This document shows, piece after piece, positions 35,298-44,408 of a DNA stretch of 64,000 nt. How positions within the stretch are numbered: the stretch's first letter is position 1; every line of letters starts with the position of its first letter. The notes beneath the pieces were generated by a model, which was given only the letters and a program-made list of their open reading frames with translations, searched no databases and was not told where the DNA came from. The stretch comes from Pedobacter jeongneungensis (GTDB lineage: Bacteria; Bacteroidota; Bacteroidia; Sphingobacteriales; Sphingobacteriaceae): positions 310,001 through 374,000 of the forward strand of contig NZ_AYMG01000013.1 of the NCBI RefSeq assembly GCF_000633455.1, written 5' to 3'. A program made the translations under genes and the position numbers.

Positions 35298-35660
35298 ATC
35301 GGCTCCTGTTTTTTTGAGGTTCAAAAATAACAATTATTGGGGCTTTTTGCCAAAGTTGTTAGTAATTAGTTAGGTGTTGTGAATTGAATTTTATTTTAAG
35401 TGATTTTGAGAAAAGCCACAGCAGTATTTCATTAGATTCGTTAGTCCTTTGCTTTGCTCATACGCCTGCAGGCTTTGCCCACCAGGCCGGTATCCGCTTC
35501 GCCATGGTTTATTTTAAATGGGTTTGTGCTACTATTTAGGGTTTAAAACCCATAGCTTTATTCTATCGCTCAGATTGGCAGGTTTTTTAATTAAATAATG
35601 TAGTACGCTGTCAGAATTACACCCTAATGATTTGGGTATAGAATTTGATATGCTTTGGTT
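35298..35660. other. Intergenic region between pcrA and the DUF493 gene
   Basis: Divergent promoter region of 363 bp. Around 35455-35512 it has GC-richer wording (ctgcaggctttgcccacc, ggtatccgcttcgcc) that reappears in part at about 36046-36080, so probably a decayed intergenic repeat. No gene seen. Confidence 0.5.
35303..35307 (-). promoter_or_regulatory. Ribosome-binding site fixing the pcrA TTG start
   Basis: AGGAG on the minus strand with a 5-base spacer to TTG 35297. A clear Shine-Dalgarno is uncommon in this window, and here it selects a non-ATG start. Confidence 0.65.
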
Positions 35661-35984
35661 ATGGAAGAGAAAAATATAAATAAAGATATTGAGTTTTCTG
35701 ATATCCCGGATGGGGCAAATACAGATATTTATGCCAATTTAAAAGAGAAACTAGAAAGTGTTGAGCAGTTTCCAGGTGTTTACAACTTTAAATTTATTAT
35801 CACCGGCGGACTGGATAAAATACAAGACTTACGTGCCATTTTACCTGATGATGAATTTATTGAGCAAGCTTCAAAAACGGGGAAATATGTTTCGATTACA
35901 GTAAAAAAAACAATGCAAAATGCTGATGAGGTGATTGCTGTTTATAAGCAAGTAGGAAACATTAAAGGAATTATGACACTCTAG
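35661..35984 (+). CDS. DUF493 (YbeD-like) family protein
   Basis: A 107-residue ACT-like ferredoxin-fold protein similar to YbeD. It opens MEEKNINKDIEF and carries the family pattern LKEKLESVEQFPGVYNFKFI, cut as LESVEQFPGVYNFKFI (about 35-50), followed by KTGKYVSITVKKTMQNADEV and YKQVGNIKGIMTL at the end. ATG 35661 is preferred over a TTG two codons earlier. Function in E. coli relatives is not settled (possibly a regulatory partner of lipoylation genes); no lipoylation gene is adjacent here. Confidence 0.85.
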   Translation: MEEKNINKDIEFSDIPDGANTDIYANLKEKLESVEQFPGVYNFKFIITGGLDKIQDLRAILPDDEFIEQASKTGKYVSITVKKTMQNADEVIAVYKQVGNIKGIMTL

Positions 35985-36300
35985 GTTATACCTCGTGTAA
36001 AACAATTTTTGCAAAATTAATTTGTATGGTCTGCTGGATTGGCTTGCAGGCCTTACATTAGAAGCAGGTATCGCTTCGCTAAGGTTGAGCTAAGTTTTAT
36101 GCTACTATAAGGGGTTTAAAAATCAATATCCTCAAAATAAAAGGTTGGATACTAATGCTAAAAAAATACTGTAGGTTTATATGAACTTATAAGGTAAATA
36201 TTGGGTCTTGGAGACACGAACCACAGCAGATGGAGGGCACGAGCCACGTAATATGAATAATTTTATCTTCTACCTTCCACCTCGAAACCCTCCACCTTAC
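35985..36300. other. Intergenic region with degenerate repeats
   Basis: A 316-bp gap. It holds a partial copy of the wording seen at 35455-35512 (gcttgcaggcc...aggtatcgcttcgct) and near its right end a pyrimidine-rich quasi-periodic stretch (taccttccacctcgaaaccc). No gene seen. Confidence 0.5.
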
Positions 36301-37806
36301 CTACATCCAATCTTCATTTCCACTCTCTACCTGGTATAACCAATAATTTACCAGCTTTTTAATTTCTGTATAATTCCCATATTTAAAATGGATCTGGCCT
36401 GCAGCGGTATGTAAAGAAAGATGGCCTACATCAACACCTTTGTGCCATGGATACTGAAAAGTGGTAATTGCCTGGATTTTATTCGGTTGTACAATTTCAT
36501 TCGAAATATCCCATATCCCACTTGTTTTAATAATGAAATCCTGATTTACCGAAATGCGGTGCCTTTTGTAACTAATGTAAATCATCAGTACACCAATAAC
36601 GAAGTATGCAATTGCGATACCGATAAAAGGTTTCACCTCAGGGATATTAAAAGCCAATATCAAAAAGATCGAAACGGGTAAAATCAGTTTAAAGAAAATC
36701 GGCAGGTTTAAAAAACGCCAGTCGGGAATAAAGGTTTTTCCCTTTAAGGGTGCCTCACCCAATATCATTTTTAATAATTCATCACGCTCAGTAGGGTTAC
36801 AACCTGGAATTTCTAAAGTATTTCCCTGCATTTCATGGCCTTTTTTACTTTGGCCAAAATGTGCCTGCCGTAAGCTCATGTTCAGCATATTCATCTTCTT
36901 CTGAAAATAATTCTGGCTGTATTTGGTAATCTGCACTTTATTTGGACTAATCAGGGTATTTTTCTTTGCAATTAATCCGGAAGAGAGCAGTAGCGCGTCC
37001 TGATGCTGGCTGATTTCGAGCTCAAAGTATTTATAGAACGTTCTTATAAGGTTGATAATCAGTAATACAATTAAAAGGCATGCAATTAAAATGAAAACGG
37101 TAACTATGGTTAGCATTCCTGTTACTGTACTCTGAATTTCATCTCTGTTGATTTTAAAAGCATCGAGCAATTGTCTGCCTTCATAAATAACCGTATAAAA
37201 AAAAGCAGCAAGTAAAGCTAAACTTTGCCCATAATTAGAGGTTAAGCCAACCTTAAATAAGGTCCAGCCACTTATCCTTAAAAAAGGTGCTTCTTCAGTC
37301 ATATGGTTTTCATGTACCATTTCTGATTGCACATCAATTGTAGTATTTCGGTTTAGCAGATGCGCTTTAAGGTTGTAGGCAGCGGTTTCATCAATAGCTT
37401 TTATGCTTACTTCCTCTCCATGTGCACCAGCAGTATCGATCTTTAAGCCGTAAACACCGATAATTTTCTGCAGAATATTCTGGTTAATGTTAACCTGCTG
37501 GATTTTATCGAGTTGAATAATGACCTGGTCGCGATTGAATATGCCTTTGTTTACCACAAATTCCTGCTTTTCTTTATCCAGGAAGAAGGTGAATTTTAAA
37601 TACCATAAATAGGCAAATACGAAGCTAATTAAAATGATTGCCAGGATGCCCATTATCAGGTAGATAAATGAGGTACCCGACATTTTTACAAATGCTATAA
37701 TAAATAAGAAAAAACTTGCCTTTACAATTTTAACCAGGGTATGTGCACCCATTATAATAATGCCAAAGGCCGATTCGCGTTGTGGTTTACTAAAATCGTT
37801 GTCCAT
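36301..37806 (-). CDS. PH-domain membrane protein, YdbT-like
   Basis: A 501-residue inner-membrane protein with repeated bacterial PH (bPH_2, formerly DUF304) domains. Membrane helix pairs lie at about 25-70, 190-260 and 375-405, and each is followed by a PH-like block: LDKIQQVNINQNILQKIIGV, cut as IQLDKIQQVNINQN; SPNKVQITKYSQNYFQKK; and QPNKIQAITTFQYPWHKG. These match the YdbT protein. Role unknown. It overlaps the preceding YdbS-like gene by one base, so the two are co-translated. Confidence 0.9.
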   Translation of the reverse strand: MDNDFSKPQRESAFGIIIMGAHTLVKIVKASFFLFIIAFVKMSGTSFIYLIMGILAIILISFVFAYLWYLKFTFFLDKEKQEFVVNKGIFNRDQVIIQLDKIQQVNINQNILQKIIGVYGLKIDTAGAHGEEVSIKAIDETAAYNLKAHLLNRNTTIDVQSEMVHENHMTEEAPFLRISGWTLFKVGLTSNYGQSLALLAAFFYTVIYEGRQLLDAFKINRDEIQSTVTGMLTIVTVFILIACLLIVLLIINLIRTFYKYFELEISQHQDALLLSSGLIAKKNTLISPNKVQITKYSQNYFQKKMNMLNMSLRQAHFGQSKKGHEMQGNTLEIPGCNPTERDELLKMILGEAPLKGKTFIPDWRFLNLPIFFKLILPVSIFLILAFNIPEVKPFIGIAIAYFVIGVLMIYISYKRHRISVNQDFIIKTSGIWDISNEIVQPNKIQAITTFQYPWHKGVDVGHLSLHTAAGQIHFKYGNYTEIKKLVNYWLYQVESGNEDWM

Positions 37807-38354
37807 TATGCTTCGGTTTCAGTTGCTGTATTTTCGAGCAGATCTAGTTTCTTCAAAAGCAAATCCCTGATGCTTTTTGCTTCCTCAATTGCAATACCTG
37901 ATATGTGGATATGCCCGGTTTGGCCCCCAGCGGTAAATAGCTGTAGTGATCCTAATTTGTATATTCTCGAAAAAATACCTTCGTTCAATTCGATATGTTG
38001 GATCCTGTTTAAAGGAACAATTGTAGTTGATTCGGCTATAATCCCACTTTTATAGATTACATCGTGTGTACGTACAGCATAACCACGTTTTTTAAAGCTT
38101 AATCGGAAAAGCAGAAAGAAGATAACACCCAGGATGAAATAAAGAGGGACAATCCAAACTGCATTTGGTCTTAGTTCATCAACAAATAATAAAAGCGAAC
38201 CAACACCAATTCCTAACAGCACAAAAAAGATTACCAGGTTAATACAGATTATTTTCCAGTAATGGGGATGTGGCTGCTTTAACAAAATTTCTTCGTACTT
38301 CGGAAGATGATCAAGATCAACTGTTTCGTTGGTGAAGGATGTATTGGAGGACAT
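37806..38354 (-). CDS. PH-domain membrane protein, YdbS-like
   Basis: A 182-residue protein with two N-terminal membrane helices (about 32-57 and 66-85) and one bPH_2 domain, recognisable by TTIVPLNRIQHIELNEGIFS, cut as VPLNRIQHIELNEG, and GSLQLFTAGGQTGHIHISGI. It is the small partner of the YdbT-like protein next door. The pairing is widespread in bacteria, with no settled function. Confidence 0.9.
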   Translation of the reverse strand: MSSNTSFTNETVDLDHLPKYEEILLKQPHPHYWKIICINLVIFFVLLGIGVGSLLLFVDELRPNAVWIVPLYFILGVIFFLLFRLSFKKRGYAVRTHDVIYKSGIIAESTTIVPLNRIQHIELNEGIFSRIYKLGSLQLFTAGGQTGHIHISGIAIEEAKSIRDLLLKKLDLLENTATETEA

Positions 38355-38409
38355 AATTAAAGTTATAAAACGTATTAATCAAATATCTGACTAATATTTA
38401 ATGCTTTTG

Positions 38410-39384
38410 TTACCTCGCTACAATAAACTTTTTTGCAGTATTATACTGGCCGGAATCGGAAGAGATCTTAAAAAAGTAAATACCCGGTACAAAGGTAGAG
38501 GTATTAATTTCTAAAGTATGTTTACCTGTATTCAAATATTCGTTTACCACTGTTTTAATCAAACGCCCCATCAAATCGTATATCTGAATGTTAAGTTTAT
38601 CAGATTCTGGTAATACTACATCAATAAAGGTTTGCATTGCAGCAGGGTTTGGGTAGTTCTGAGAAACTGTAAACTTTAGGAATTTATCAAAAATAGCTTT
38701 GTTAATGGCATCAAAAATTACATAACTTACTAATCTGTAACCACGTGCATTTGGGTGAAAAGCATCTTGATACAAGGTAAAATCGCGCCTCATGGCCGCA
38801 TTTACATCTGCAAGGTAAATCTTATATTCAGTGGCCAATTTTCTATAAGCCGCATTGATGTTCCTGATATTGGTATTTACGGCAACATAACCTTTATTAG
38901 TCCTGTCATCAACAAACTGAAGAGTGCATAAAATGGGCACTAATTTTTGTTTCAAGCTCGAAGTAATAAATACCCGCATGTTGGCCACGGTTTCTGCAAC
39001 GCTTCCTTTGCCAGCGGCAATAGCAACAGCGTCGTTAATACCCATATCAATCACAATAAAACCTGTTCTATTGGCTATTGCATTATCAATCCTCAGCAAA
39101 CCTTGAAAAGTAGTCTGTCCACCTATACCGTGATTCGTAATATCGACTATTTTATTGGTATAACAGTTTAAAAAATTATTCTGAAGCATGGTTTGGAAGC
39201 CAACACCATTTACACCTTCTACCGTACTGGCTCCAAAAGTCACAATGTTTATACTGTCTTTAGAGTAATATTGGGCTGCTTCAGGGCAACTTACACGCGT
39301 AGGGTTTTGAGCTTGTGCGAAAGAATTAATGCAGACAAACAAAAGCAGCAGCAGAGATAAAAATACTTTTGCGCTAAACTTCAT
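38410..39384 (-). CDS. Secreted SGNH esterase with type IX sorting domain
   Basis: A 324-residue extracellular hydrolase. After a signal peptide (about 1-24, NSFAQAQ) it has the SGNH blocks: FGASTVEG with nucleophile Ser53, NHGIGGQTT (Gly block), DMGINDA (Asn block) and DAFHPNARGY (Asp-x-x-His dyad). Residues about 240-324 are a type IX C-terminal sorting domain: SQNYPNPA, IYDLMGRLIKTVVN, GIYFFKI and a final KKFIVAR. So it is exported by the gliding-associated T9SS. Likely an acyl esterase or lipase of surface polysaccharides; substrate unknown. Single gene. Confidence 0.92.
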   Translation of the reverse strand: MKFSAKVFLSLLLLLFVCINSFAQAQNPTRVSCPEAAQYYSKDSINIVTFGASTVEGVNGVGFQTMLQNNFLNCYTNKIVDITNHGIGGQTTFQGLLRIDNAIANRTGFIVIDMGINDAVAIAAGKGSVAETVANMRVFITSSLKQKLVPILCTLQFVDDRTNKGYVAVNTNIRNINAAYRKLATEYKIYLADVNAAMRRDFTLYQDAFHPNARGYRLVSYVIFDAINKAIFDKFLKFTVSQNYPNPAAMQTFIDVVLPESDKLNIQIYDLMGRLIKTVVNEYLNTGKHTLEINTSTFVPGIYFFKISSDSGQYNTAKKFIVAR

Positions 39385-39618
39385 TGTTAAAATTCTTTCT
39401 TACAGGTTTTAAGGATATCTGTTAAAGGCGCAATTTACAAAAAAGTAAATATAAATGATAGTGTACTTTTCTTTTTTACAAACAATAAACTATTTTTTTG
39501 TATTCATTAACAGACGGGCATAAATTTAAAAATAAATGTTCTGCTAAGAGGGGCAGAACGTTAATTATAGAAAGTTATAAATTGTAGTTACTTAGTAGGC
39601 CATTTATCTGGTAAAGCC

Positions 39619-39626
39619 TATATTTG
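39619..39626 (+). promoter_or_regulatory. Candidate -7 promoter box for the M20 dipeptidase
   Basis: TATATTTG matches TAnnTTTG and lies 18-25 nt before the ATG at 39644. No TTG at the ideal -33 spacing. Confidence 0.45.
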
Positions 39627-39643
39627 TCCAAATTCATTTTGTT

Positions 39644-41014
39644 ATGCAAGAGATTAAAAATTATGTAGAAACGCACAAACAACGTTTTTTAGATGAGCTG
39701 TTTGAGTTATTGCGTTTTCCATCGGTTAGTGCTGATCCGAAATACAAAGGCGATGTTTTAAAAACTGCCGACTATGTTGCGCAGAAATTAAAGGATGCAG
39801 GTGCTGATCAAGTTGAAATTTGCCCTACGGCCGGTTATCCGATTGTTTACGGCGAAAAAATTATAGATGCTTCTTTACCAACCGTTTTAATATATGGCCA
39901 CTACGATGTTCAGCCTGCTGATCCGTTAGAACTTTGGCATACCCCACCTTTCGAACCTACAGTACGTGATGGTAAAATTTATGCCCGTGGCGCCTGCGAT
40001 GATAAAGGTCAGTTTTACATGCACGTTAAAGCTTTCGAATTAATGATGGAAACCAATACTTTGGCCTGCAATGTTAAATTTATGATCGAAGGCGAAGAGG
40101 AGGTAGGTTCTGCAAATCTTGGTATTTTTGTAAAAGATAACGCTGAGCGTTTAAAAGCAGATGTAGTATTGATTTCTGATACTTCGATGATCAGTATGGA
40201 TCACCCGTCAATTGAAACCGGTTTACGGGGTTTAGCCTATATGGAAGTAGAAGTGGTTGGTCCAAACCGCGATTTACACTCTGGTGTTTATGGTGGCGCA
40301 GTGGCAAATCCGGCTACTATTTTATGCAAAATGATTGCTTCATTGCACGATGAAAATAACCATATCACTATTCCTGCTTTTTATGATAAAGTGCTTGAAT
40401 TAACCGATGAGGAGAAAAAAGCATTAAATTCTGCTCCTTATAATGAAGAAGAGTATAAAAAAGACCTTGATATTGAAGAAGTTTGGGGCGAAAAAGGTTA
40501 TTCTACTTTAGAGCGTACCGGTACACGTCCAACTTTAGAGGTAAATGGTATCTGGAGCGGTTACATTGGCGAAGGTGCTAAAACCGTATTGCCAAGTAAA
40601 GCTAATGCTAAAATTTCGATGCGTCTGGTGCCAAACCAAAGCTCAGAAGAAATTGCAGAAATTTTTACCAAACATTTCGAAAGCATTGCGCCTAAAAATG
40701 TAAAAGTTAAAGTTACCCCTCACCATGGTGGCGAGCCGGTGGTAACGCCAACTGATAGTATCGCATACCAGGCGGCAGAAAAAGCAATTGAAGATAGTTT
40801 CGGTAAAAAAGCAATCCCAACACGTGGTGGTGGCAGTATCCCGATTGTAGCTTTGTTCGAAGATGTATTGGGCATCAAATCCGTACTTTTTGGTTTCGGT
40901 TTAGATAGTGATGCATTACACTCGCCAAACGAGAAATATGATATTTACAATTATTATAAAGGAATTGAAACTTTGCCTTTGTTCCATAAGTATTTTGCAG
41001 AATTGAGTAAATAA
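39644..41014 (+). CDS. M20-family dipeptidase
   Basis: A 456-residue cytoplasmic zinc peptidase. Metal and catalytic residues: YGHYDVQPAD (His86, Asp88), GACDDKGQFY (bridging Asp), EGEEEVGS (catalytic Glu pair) and DTSMISMDHPS; the final ligand His is in DALHSPNEKY near the C-terminus. The RGLAYMEVEVVGPNRDLHSGVYGG segment, cut as EVVGPNRDLHSGVYGG, marks the dimerisation lid of the carnosinase-like subfamily. No signal peptide. Followed by a terminator. Confidence 0.94.
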   Translation: MQEIKNYVETHKQRFLDELFELLRFPSVSADPKYKGDVLKTADYVAQKLKDAGADQVEICPTAGYPIVYGEKIIDASLPTVLIYGHYDVQPADPLELWHTPPFEPTVRDGKIYARGACDDKGQFYMHVKAFELMMETNTLACNVKFMIEGEEEVGSANLGIFVKDNAERLKADVVLISDTSMISMDHPSIETGLRGLAYMEVEVVGPNRDLHSGVYGGAVANPATILCKMIASLHDENNHITIPAFYDKVLELTDEEKKALNSAPYNEEEYKKDLDIEEVWGEKGYSTLERTGTRPTLEVNGIWSGYIGEGAKTVLPSKANAKISMRLVPNQSSEEIAEIFTKHFESIAPKNVKVKVTPHHGGEPVVTPTDSIAYQAAEKAIEDSFGKKAIPTRGGGSIPIVALFEDVLGIKSVLFGFGLDSDALHSPNEKYDIYNYYKGIETLPLFHKYFAELSK

Positions 41015-41053
41015 GATTACCATTATTTGTCAGTCTGAGCGAAATCGAAGACC

Positions 41054-41088
41054 AATCCCTGCCTATCTATATAAGCAGGGATTTTTTA
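41054..41088 (+). terminator. Rho-independent terminator of the M20 dipeptidase
   Basis: AATCCCTGC pairs with GCAGGGATT over a 12-nt loop, followed by TTTTTATT. Confidence 0.9.
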
Positions 41089-41135
41089 TTGGTTTCCTTT
41101 TTTGAAAATGTGCGGACTGTTTTTCATAGGTATTG

Positions 41136-41348
41136 TAGTCCCGCCATCGCTTATAGTCCTCGTTTCGTTGCACTTCACTGTGGGCTAACAGCTCTGTCGG
41201 GTTTATTTACAAACGGGGGCTGGCATTACGCTGAATATGCAATTTGCGGATTAATAGTATTACAGGCCCCGCCACCTAAACCCGACCGTAGTGTAAAACC
41301 CACAGCCTGATGTACTAGGGCGAGGATTTTAAACGAAGGGCGGGACTG
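41136..41348. repeat. Nested 212-bp imperfect palindrome (R2 family)
   Basis: Four nested complementary pairs, in order from the outside: 41137-41145/41339-41347 (AGTCCCGCC), 41157-41162/41321-41326 (TCCTCG), 41178-41184/41299-41305 (CTGTGGG), 41196-41205/41277-41286 (GTCGGGTTTA). The spacers on the two sides match within one base (11/12, 15/15, 11/12). The outer end matches R2 copies at 6184 and 60264. Confidence 0.85.
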
Positions 41349-41496
41349 CTGAAATCGAAAAGCGCTGTTACTGCTTTCCAAACAGGATAAATAAATTTAA
41401 ACTTATTTGTCAATCTGATTGAAGTATAAGACCGTTTATAAGTACAAAACCATATTGTTAATTTTTAAACCACAGATTTTTTTATAAATTGGTACC

Positions 41497-42477
41497 ATGA
41501 AACACCTCATCTCATCTCTTTTACTTTTATCTGGGCTTGCTTCTTTTGCTCAAGATACTAAAACGATTAACCAATCTGGAAATCCGATTTTTCAGGGTTG
41601 GTATGCAGATCCCGATGCTGCTATTTTTAACAACAAATATTGGGTTTATCCAACTTATTCAGCTAAATATAAAGAACAGGTATTTTTGGACGCCTTTTCA
41701 TCTGATGATTTAGTGAAATGGAAAAAACATCCCCATATTTTAGATACTGCAGCGGTAAAATGGGCCAATAAAGCGATGTGGGCACCAGCAATTGTTCAAA
41801 AAGACAAAAAATATTACCTGTTTTTTGGTGCCAACGATATTCAGAGCGATAACGAAGTAGGCGGGATTGGCGTAGCCGTTGCTGATAAGCCAGAAGGACC
41901 TTATAAAGATCATTTAGGCAAACCTTTGGTAGATAAATTTCATAACGGTGCGCAACCTATTGACCAGTTTGTGTTTAAAGATAAAGATGGACAGTACTAT
42001 TTAATTTATGGAGGCTGGAAACATTGCAATATTGCCAAATTAAATAAAGATTTTAGTGGGTTTTTACCATTTGAAGACGGCTCTACCTTTAAAGAAATTA
42101 CACCTGATAATTATGTGGAAGGGCCATATATGTTCATCAGGAACGGTAAATATTATTTCATGTGGAGCGAGGGCGGCTGGACAGGTCCTGATTATTCTGT
42201 AGCTTATGCTGTGGGCGATTCACCATTTGGTCCGTTTAAAAGAATAGGAAAAATCTTAAAACAAGATCCTGCTATTGCAACGGGCGCAGGACATCATTCT
42301 GTGATCATCAATGAGAAAAAAGGTCAGTATTACATCGTTTACCACCGCAGGCCATTAACCGAAACTGATGGAAACCACCGCGTTACCTGTATCGACGAAA
42401 TGAAATTTGATGCAGATGGGAATATTCTTCCAATAAAAATTACCAACGAAGGTGTAAAAGCCCAGAAAGTAAAATAA
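41497..42477 (+). CDS. Glycoside hydrolase family 43 enzyme
   Basis: A 326-residue exported five-bladed propeller glycosidase, likely an arabinofuranosidase or xylosidase. Signal peptide about 1-19 (SGLASFAQ). Catalytic pattern: GWYADPDAAIF with the general-base Asp, PIDQFVFKD with the pKa-modulating Asp, and YVEGPYMFIRNGKYY with the general-acid Glu. Blade repeats KKYYLFFGA and GQYYLIYGG are visible. No SusC/SusD pair or regulator is adjacent, so it is not part of a polysaccharide utilisation locus in this window. Confidence 0.9.
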   Translation: MKHLISSLLLLSGLASFAQDTKTINQSGNPIFQGWYADPDAAIFNNKYWVYPTYSAKYKEQVFLDAFSSDDLVKWKKHPHILDTAAVKWANKAMWAPAIVQKDKKYYLFFGANDIQSDNEVGGIGVAVADKPEGPYKDHLGKPLVDKFHNGAQPIDQFVFKDKDGQYYLIYGGWKHCNIAKLNKDFSGFLPFEDGSTFKEITPDNYVEGPYMFIRNGKYYFMWSEGGWTGPDYSVAYAVGDSPFGPFKRIGKILKQDPAIATGAGHHSVIINEKKGQYYIVYHRRPLTETDGNHRVTCIDEMKFDADGNILPIKITNEGVKAQKVK

Positions 42478-42504
42478 GTTTGTTTATTTAAACTGAACCT
42501 TATT

Positions 42505-42540
42505 ATGCCCCCAAATTTAAATCTTTGGGGGCATTTATAA
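42505..42540. terminator. Bidirectional terminator hairpin
   Basis: TGCCCCCAAA and TTTGGGGGCA flank a short AT loop, between converging genes (GH43 on plus, helix-hairpin-helix gene on minus). The plus side continues TTTATAAT. Confidence 0.75.
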
Positions 42541-42563
42541 TATAGAATTTCGTGATATCTGTT

Positions 42564-43109
42564 TTATTCTACTTTACCTCCATCAAGTTCATCCTGCCAT
42601 TTTTTTAATTCTTCCCATTTGCCCTGGTAGGCGAGTTCTGATTGTTTAGCCCATGTTGACGGATCATGAACAGCAAATCTATCTCCTCCCGCATCTAAAA
42701 TTTGTTGCAGTTGATCAACGCTGCTGGTTGATAACGCTTTCCAGGTTTTTATACCTGCTGCATTAAATAATTCTTCAATTTTTGGTCCGATGCCCTCTAC
42801 AATTTTTAAATCATCCAGTATTACCGGCTTACCAAAAACACTTGCTGCTAAATCGGCATTAAATGGAAATGTACTTGTTGCTAAATTGAGTTCGTAAGCT
42901 TTTGAAAGCTCGGCAAAATAACCATTCTGTTCTTTTAAGTCGGCCTGGCAGTTTTTTAATTTAGCTTTATAGCTTTCTAATTCAGCCTCTATGTTAACTG
43001 ATAGCGCGTTGGAATCAGGCTTAGAACCCATCTTTCCAATTAAATAGCCCAAAATTCCACATAATATACCTACAATTGCAGGAATTAAGATACAAGGTAA
43101 ATTCATCAT
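42564..43109 (-). CDS. Membrane-anchored helix-hairpin-helix protein
   Basis: A 181-residue protein: one N-terminal membrane helix (about 3-25, Gly-rich), a predicted coiled coil (about 38-75), and a C-terminal helix-hairpin-helix domain with LKIVEGIGPKIEELFNAAGI (about 100-119) and the downstream LDAGGDRFAVHDPSTWAKQ. This C-terminal pattern is the 'EGIGPKI' type seen fused to OmpA or ribosomal L21-like proteins in Bacteroidota. A DNA- or ligand-binding role is inferred, not shown. It is 9 bp downstream of the OmpA gene. Confidence 0.82.
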   Translation of the reverse strand: MMNLPCILIPAIVGILCGILGYLIGKMGSKPDSNALSVNIEAELESYKAKLKNCQADLKEQNGYFAELSKAYELNLATSTFPFNADLAASVFGKPVILDDLKIVEGIGPKIEELFNAAGIKTWKALSTSSVDQLQQILDAGGDRFAVHDPSTWAKQSELAYQGKWEELKKWQDELDGGKVE

Positions 43110-43118
43110 ATTTATTGT

Positions 43119-44015
43119 TTAATTTATAGTTACAACTGTTCTTCTGTTTTTTGCTCTGCCTTCAATACTGTTATTATCTGCAATAGGATCGTTTGCACCT
43201 TTGCTTGAAGTGCTGATCCGGTTTTGGGGGATACCGTTTTTGATAAAATAGGCTTTCAAAAATTCAGCCCTGTCTTTACCTAGTTTAATGTTGTTTTTAA
43301 ACGAGCCTGTATTATCTGTATATCCGGTGATGTTGATGGCACTATTTGGAACATGATCAAGGTATTTTACGATTTCTGATATGTTTTCCCGCTCACTTAC
43401 CGATAAATTGATTGCAGTTGCTCCTGTTTGGAAATATAAAATCAATGGCTTAGCATTAATGGTGTCTTTTAAAGCGGCCCAGTCTGTTTGCAAGCTGTCG
43501 GCCTTTAGGGCAGATAGGCTAAAATTAATAGGCCCTATAACTGTATCGCCAAGTTTTTTCCATGAATCCACAATTTCTCCTTTGGTATCAAATAAATCCG
43601 ACGAAAAACCTTTCGACACCATATAGTTTTTCACATTAATGGCTCTTGCTTCTCCTAAGTTTGTAAAAGCAGAGTTGTTCTTCTCATCATTTTTGGCAAA
43701 ACCGGTTATTAATACTTTGATGTTTGGGTTTTTAGATAAAAATGCCTTAAAGCTTTCTAAACCAATATTAATAGAATCGTTAAGGGGAAGCAGCGTATTG
43801 AATCCATTGCTAATAAAGTTAAAGTTATCTTCAGCATAGTACCGATAGCCGTTCGTTTCAAGTTTAAATCCATTTGCAGGTAATGCTGGCGTAGGGGGCG
43901 CAACCGCAACTTGTGTTGTTTTTGTTCCGCAGCTACAACAAAAACGGCAGTATAATAGGGTGCCGAGTATAATGGTTAATACAATACCCAGTAGATAAAT
44001 TGTTTTTTTCCTCAT
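43119..44015 (-). CDS. OmpA-family protein with two OmpA-like domains
   Basis: A 298-residue envelope protein with an N-terminal membrane anchor (about 5-22, followed by CRFCCSCG) and a Pro-rich spacer. Two OmpA-like units follow: a weaker one (about 60-160, FKAFLSKNPNIKVLITGFAK, then GEARAINVKNYMVSKG) and a canonical one (about 190-298, LYFQTGATAINL, NITGYTDNTGS, LGKDRAEFLKAYFIKNGI, GRAKNRRTV). The second has the Asp and Arg expected to grip diaminopimelate in peptidoglycan. Operon with the helix-hairpin-helix gene. Confidence 0.88.
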   Translation of the reverse strand: MRKKTIYLLGIVLTIILGTLLYCRFCCSCGTKTTQVAVAPPTPALPANGFKLETNGYRYYAEDNFNFISNGFNTLLPLNDSINIGLESFKAFLSKNPNIKVLITGFAKNDEKNNSAFTNLGEARAINVKNYMVSKGFSSDLFDTKGEIVDSWKKLGDTVIGPINFSLSALKADSLQTDWAALKDTINAKPLILYFQTGATAINLSVSERENISEIVKYLDHVPNSAINITGYTDNTGSFKNNIKLGKDRAEFLKAYFIKNGIPQNRISTSSKGANDPIADNNSIEGRAKNRRTVVTIN

Positions 44016-44408
44016 TTTGAAATGTTGGTTTATGTTTAGTTATTAATTTCTTTTAAAAAATTATCTGTAAACCGAGCGATTGGATTATCATTAGTTGTGG
44101 CATGACTTTCTGCTAAAAGCGTGCATAAACAATCAATGATAGTGGGATGAGGGAATAAATATTGGCTTAAGAACTACGCTAACCAGTTGAGCTGCTCTGC
44201 TGCAATATAAATTGTAAAAACCATGCCAGTAAAACCTTTAATGGTAAAAGTGAATGTTAGAAGAAGAAAAGTGCTTGTAAACTAGTGTGTTAAAGCATCA
44301 AAAGAAATTTGTATGAATACGTCGATGTATTATCCTTTTTTATAAAGATGGGGATGTGTGGAAATTAATCCCCAAAATGAGGTTTTATTGCATAAAAATC
44401 CCCGTTTT
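44016..44408. other. Intergenic region, nothing recognised
   Basis: A 393-bp gap between the OmpA and MFS genes, both on minus. No gene, repeat family member or confident terminator was seen. Confidence 0.5.

Larger units (their letters stand above)
41015..41496. other. Intergenic region with terminator and 212-bp palindrome
   Basis: A 482-bp gap: a GTCAGTCTGAGCGAAATCGA repeat (about 41030), the dipeptidase terminator (41054-41088), a large nested palindrome (41136-41348), and a decayed second copy of the first repeat (about 41404-41435). The 73-codon open frame inside the palindrome is not considered a gene. Confidence 0.7.

Noticed and set aside
41089..41310. 73-codon open frame after the M20 dipeptidase
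   Set aside because: It lies within the nested palindrome and has no family resemblance or ribosome site.
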